From: Hyphomicrobiales bacterium
Lineage (GTDB): Bacteria > Pseudomonadota > Alphaproteobacteria > Rhizobiales > Xanthobacteraceae
Direction: 5' to 3'
Length of the DNA: 34,571 nt
NCBI GenBank assembly: GCA_009377695.1
Contig: WHTP01000063.1
Span: forward strand, 1-34,571
A model generated the notes under the pieces. It was not told the origin of the DNA and ran no database searches. It was given only the letters and a program-made list of their open reading frames with translations. Below, piece after piece: positions 34,277 to 34,571 of this stretch. Within the stretch, counting starts at the first letter, position 1. Every line of letters starts with the position of its first letter. The position numbers were made by a program, and so were the translations under genes.

Positions 34277-34459
34277 TCTCGCTACTCCTCGTGGGTTGAA
34301 GCGGTAAGCCCCTGCAGGCCAACTCAAGTACCCCCGATCGAGTTTCGGGGAATGCAAAAGAAAGCCGCGGCCTACCGAATTCGCCGCAAACCTGATTTGA
34401 ATTTGACGAATATTTTCTGCGCGTCCGAATCCGACGCGGGCAACTTGTCCAAAAAGAAC

Positions 34460-34571
34460 TTAGAGCGGCTTGTAAGCGCGCTCGTGATAGCAGAGTGCCG
34501 GCCCTTGCGGACCAAGCCGCACGGCTTCGACGGCGCCGAAGAACACGTTGTGGCTTCCGACCGAACGGACC
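34460..34571 (-). CDS. Flavin reductase-like domain protein, C-terminal fragment (runs off the window)
   Basis: The last 36 codons and TAA stop of a gene that starts beyond the right edge. It reads VRSVGSHNVFFGAVEAVRLG, then PQGPALCYHERAYKPL. The GSH..FFG.VEAV....G.AL.YH...Y..L pattern is the C-terminal end of the flavin reductase (FMN-binding split barrel) family, the reductase partner of two-component aromatic monooxygenases. It fits beside a PobR-like regulator. The 34277-34459 gap shows no other gene. Confidence 0.72.
   Translation of the reverse strand, partial: VRSVGSHNVFFGAVEAVRLGPQGPALCYHERAYKPL

Noticed and set aside
34056-34322. Ala-rich N-terminal extension of the AraC regulator
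   Set aside because: Out-of-frame reading through the Gln-rich mini-gene, which has its own ribosome site; no resemblance to AraC proteins.

Overview
The window looks like chromosomal DNA of a high-GC alphaproteobacterium of the order Hyphomicrobiales, in the Bradyrhizobium / Rhodopseudomonas / Pseudolabrys neighbourhood. Grounds are a Usg-family protein, groESL with a CIRCE element plus an alphaproteobacterial RpoH-type promoter, minCDE behind a CtrA-type box, a cox-type molybdo-hydroxylase accessory cluster and pca genes. The genus is an inference.

Layout. 1-141: a pair of hairpin repeats cut by the window edge. 220-1755: a UbiD-family decarboxylase. 1878-2147: usg. 2355-4607: groES-groEL with regulatory sites and terminator. 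4759-5808: a DUF72 gene between two ~52 bp direct repeats. 5990-8769 (minus): an MFS transporter and an exported amidohydrolase. 8883-12598 (minus): a TetR / lipoprotein HlyD / ABC ATPase / ABC-2 permease operon, all joined by 4-nt ATGA overlaps, with a perfect inverted-repeat operator. 12907-14791: minCDE. 14805-15185: a small secreted Cys-rich protein. 15324-16757: an uncharacterised PD-(D/E)XK nuclease-like gene of atypical composition.

16772-27768 is a broken cox-type cluster on the minus strand. In transcription order it has coxG (SRPBCC), coxS (2Fe-2S), coxM (FAD), then four unrelated genes (an APH(3')-like kinase, an L,D-transpeptidase, RlpA, an esterase), then coxD (MoxR ATPase), coxE (VWA), two split XdhC modules, and a molybdopterin-binding/MobA-like fusion. 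These genes would build and mature a molybdenum hydroxylase, but no large catalytic subunit is present.

27788-28199 is an array of five palindromic hairpins with CTAG ends. 28330-32267 holds pca (beta-ketoadipate) genes pcaB, pcaD and pcaC, with a BLUF blue-light sensor gene overlapping the start of pcaC and a P-loop kinase gene after it; a 14-codon remnant of a second pcaC tail follows. The right end has a small membrane protein, a PobR-like AraC regulator, a Gln-rich mini-protein and the C-terminus of a flavin reductase-like protein.

The best candidates for something undescribed are the CTAG hairpin family (covarying arms, a mostly conserved one-sided pyrimidine bulge, constant 13-nt spacers, and a near-identical inverted pair at 1-141 and 29706-29846), the orphan nuclease-like gene, and the BLUF gene embedded in the pca operon.
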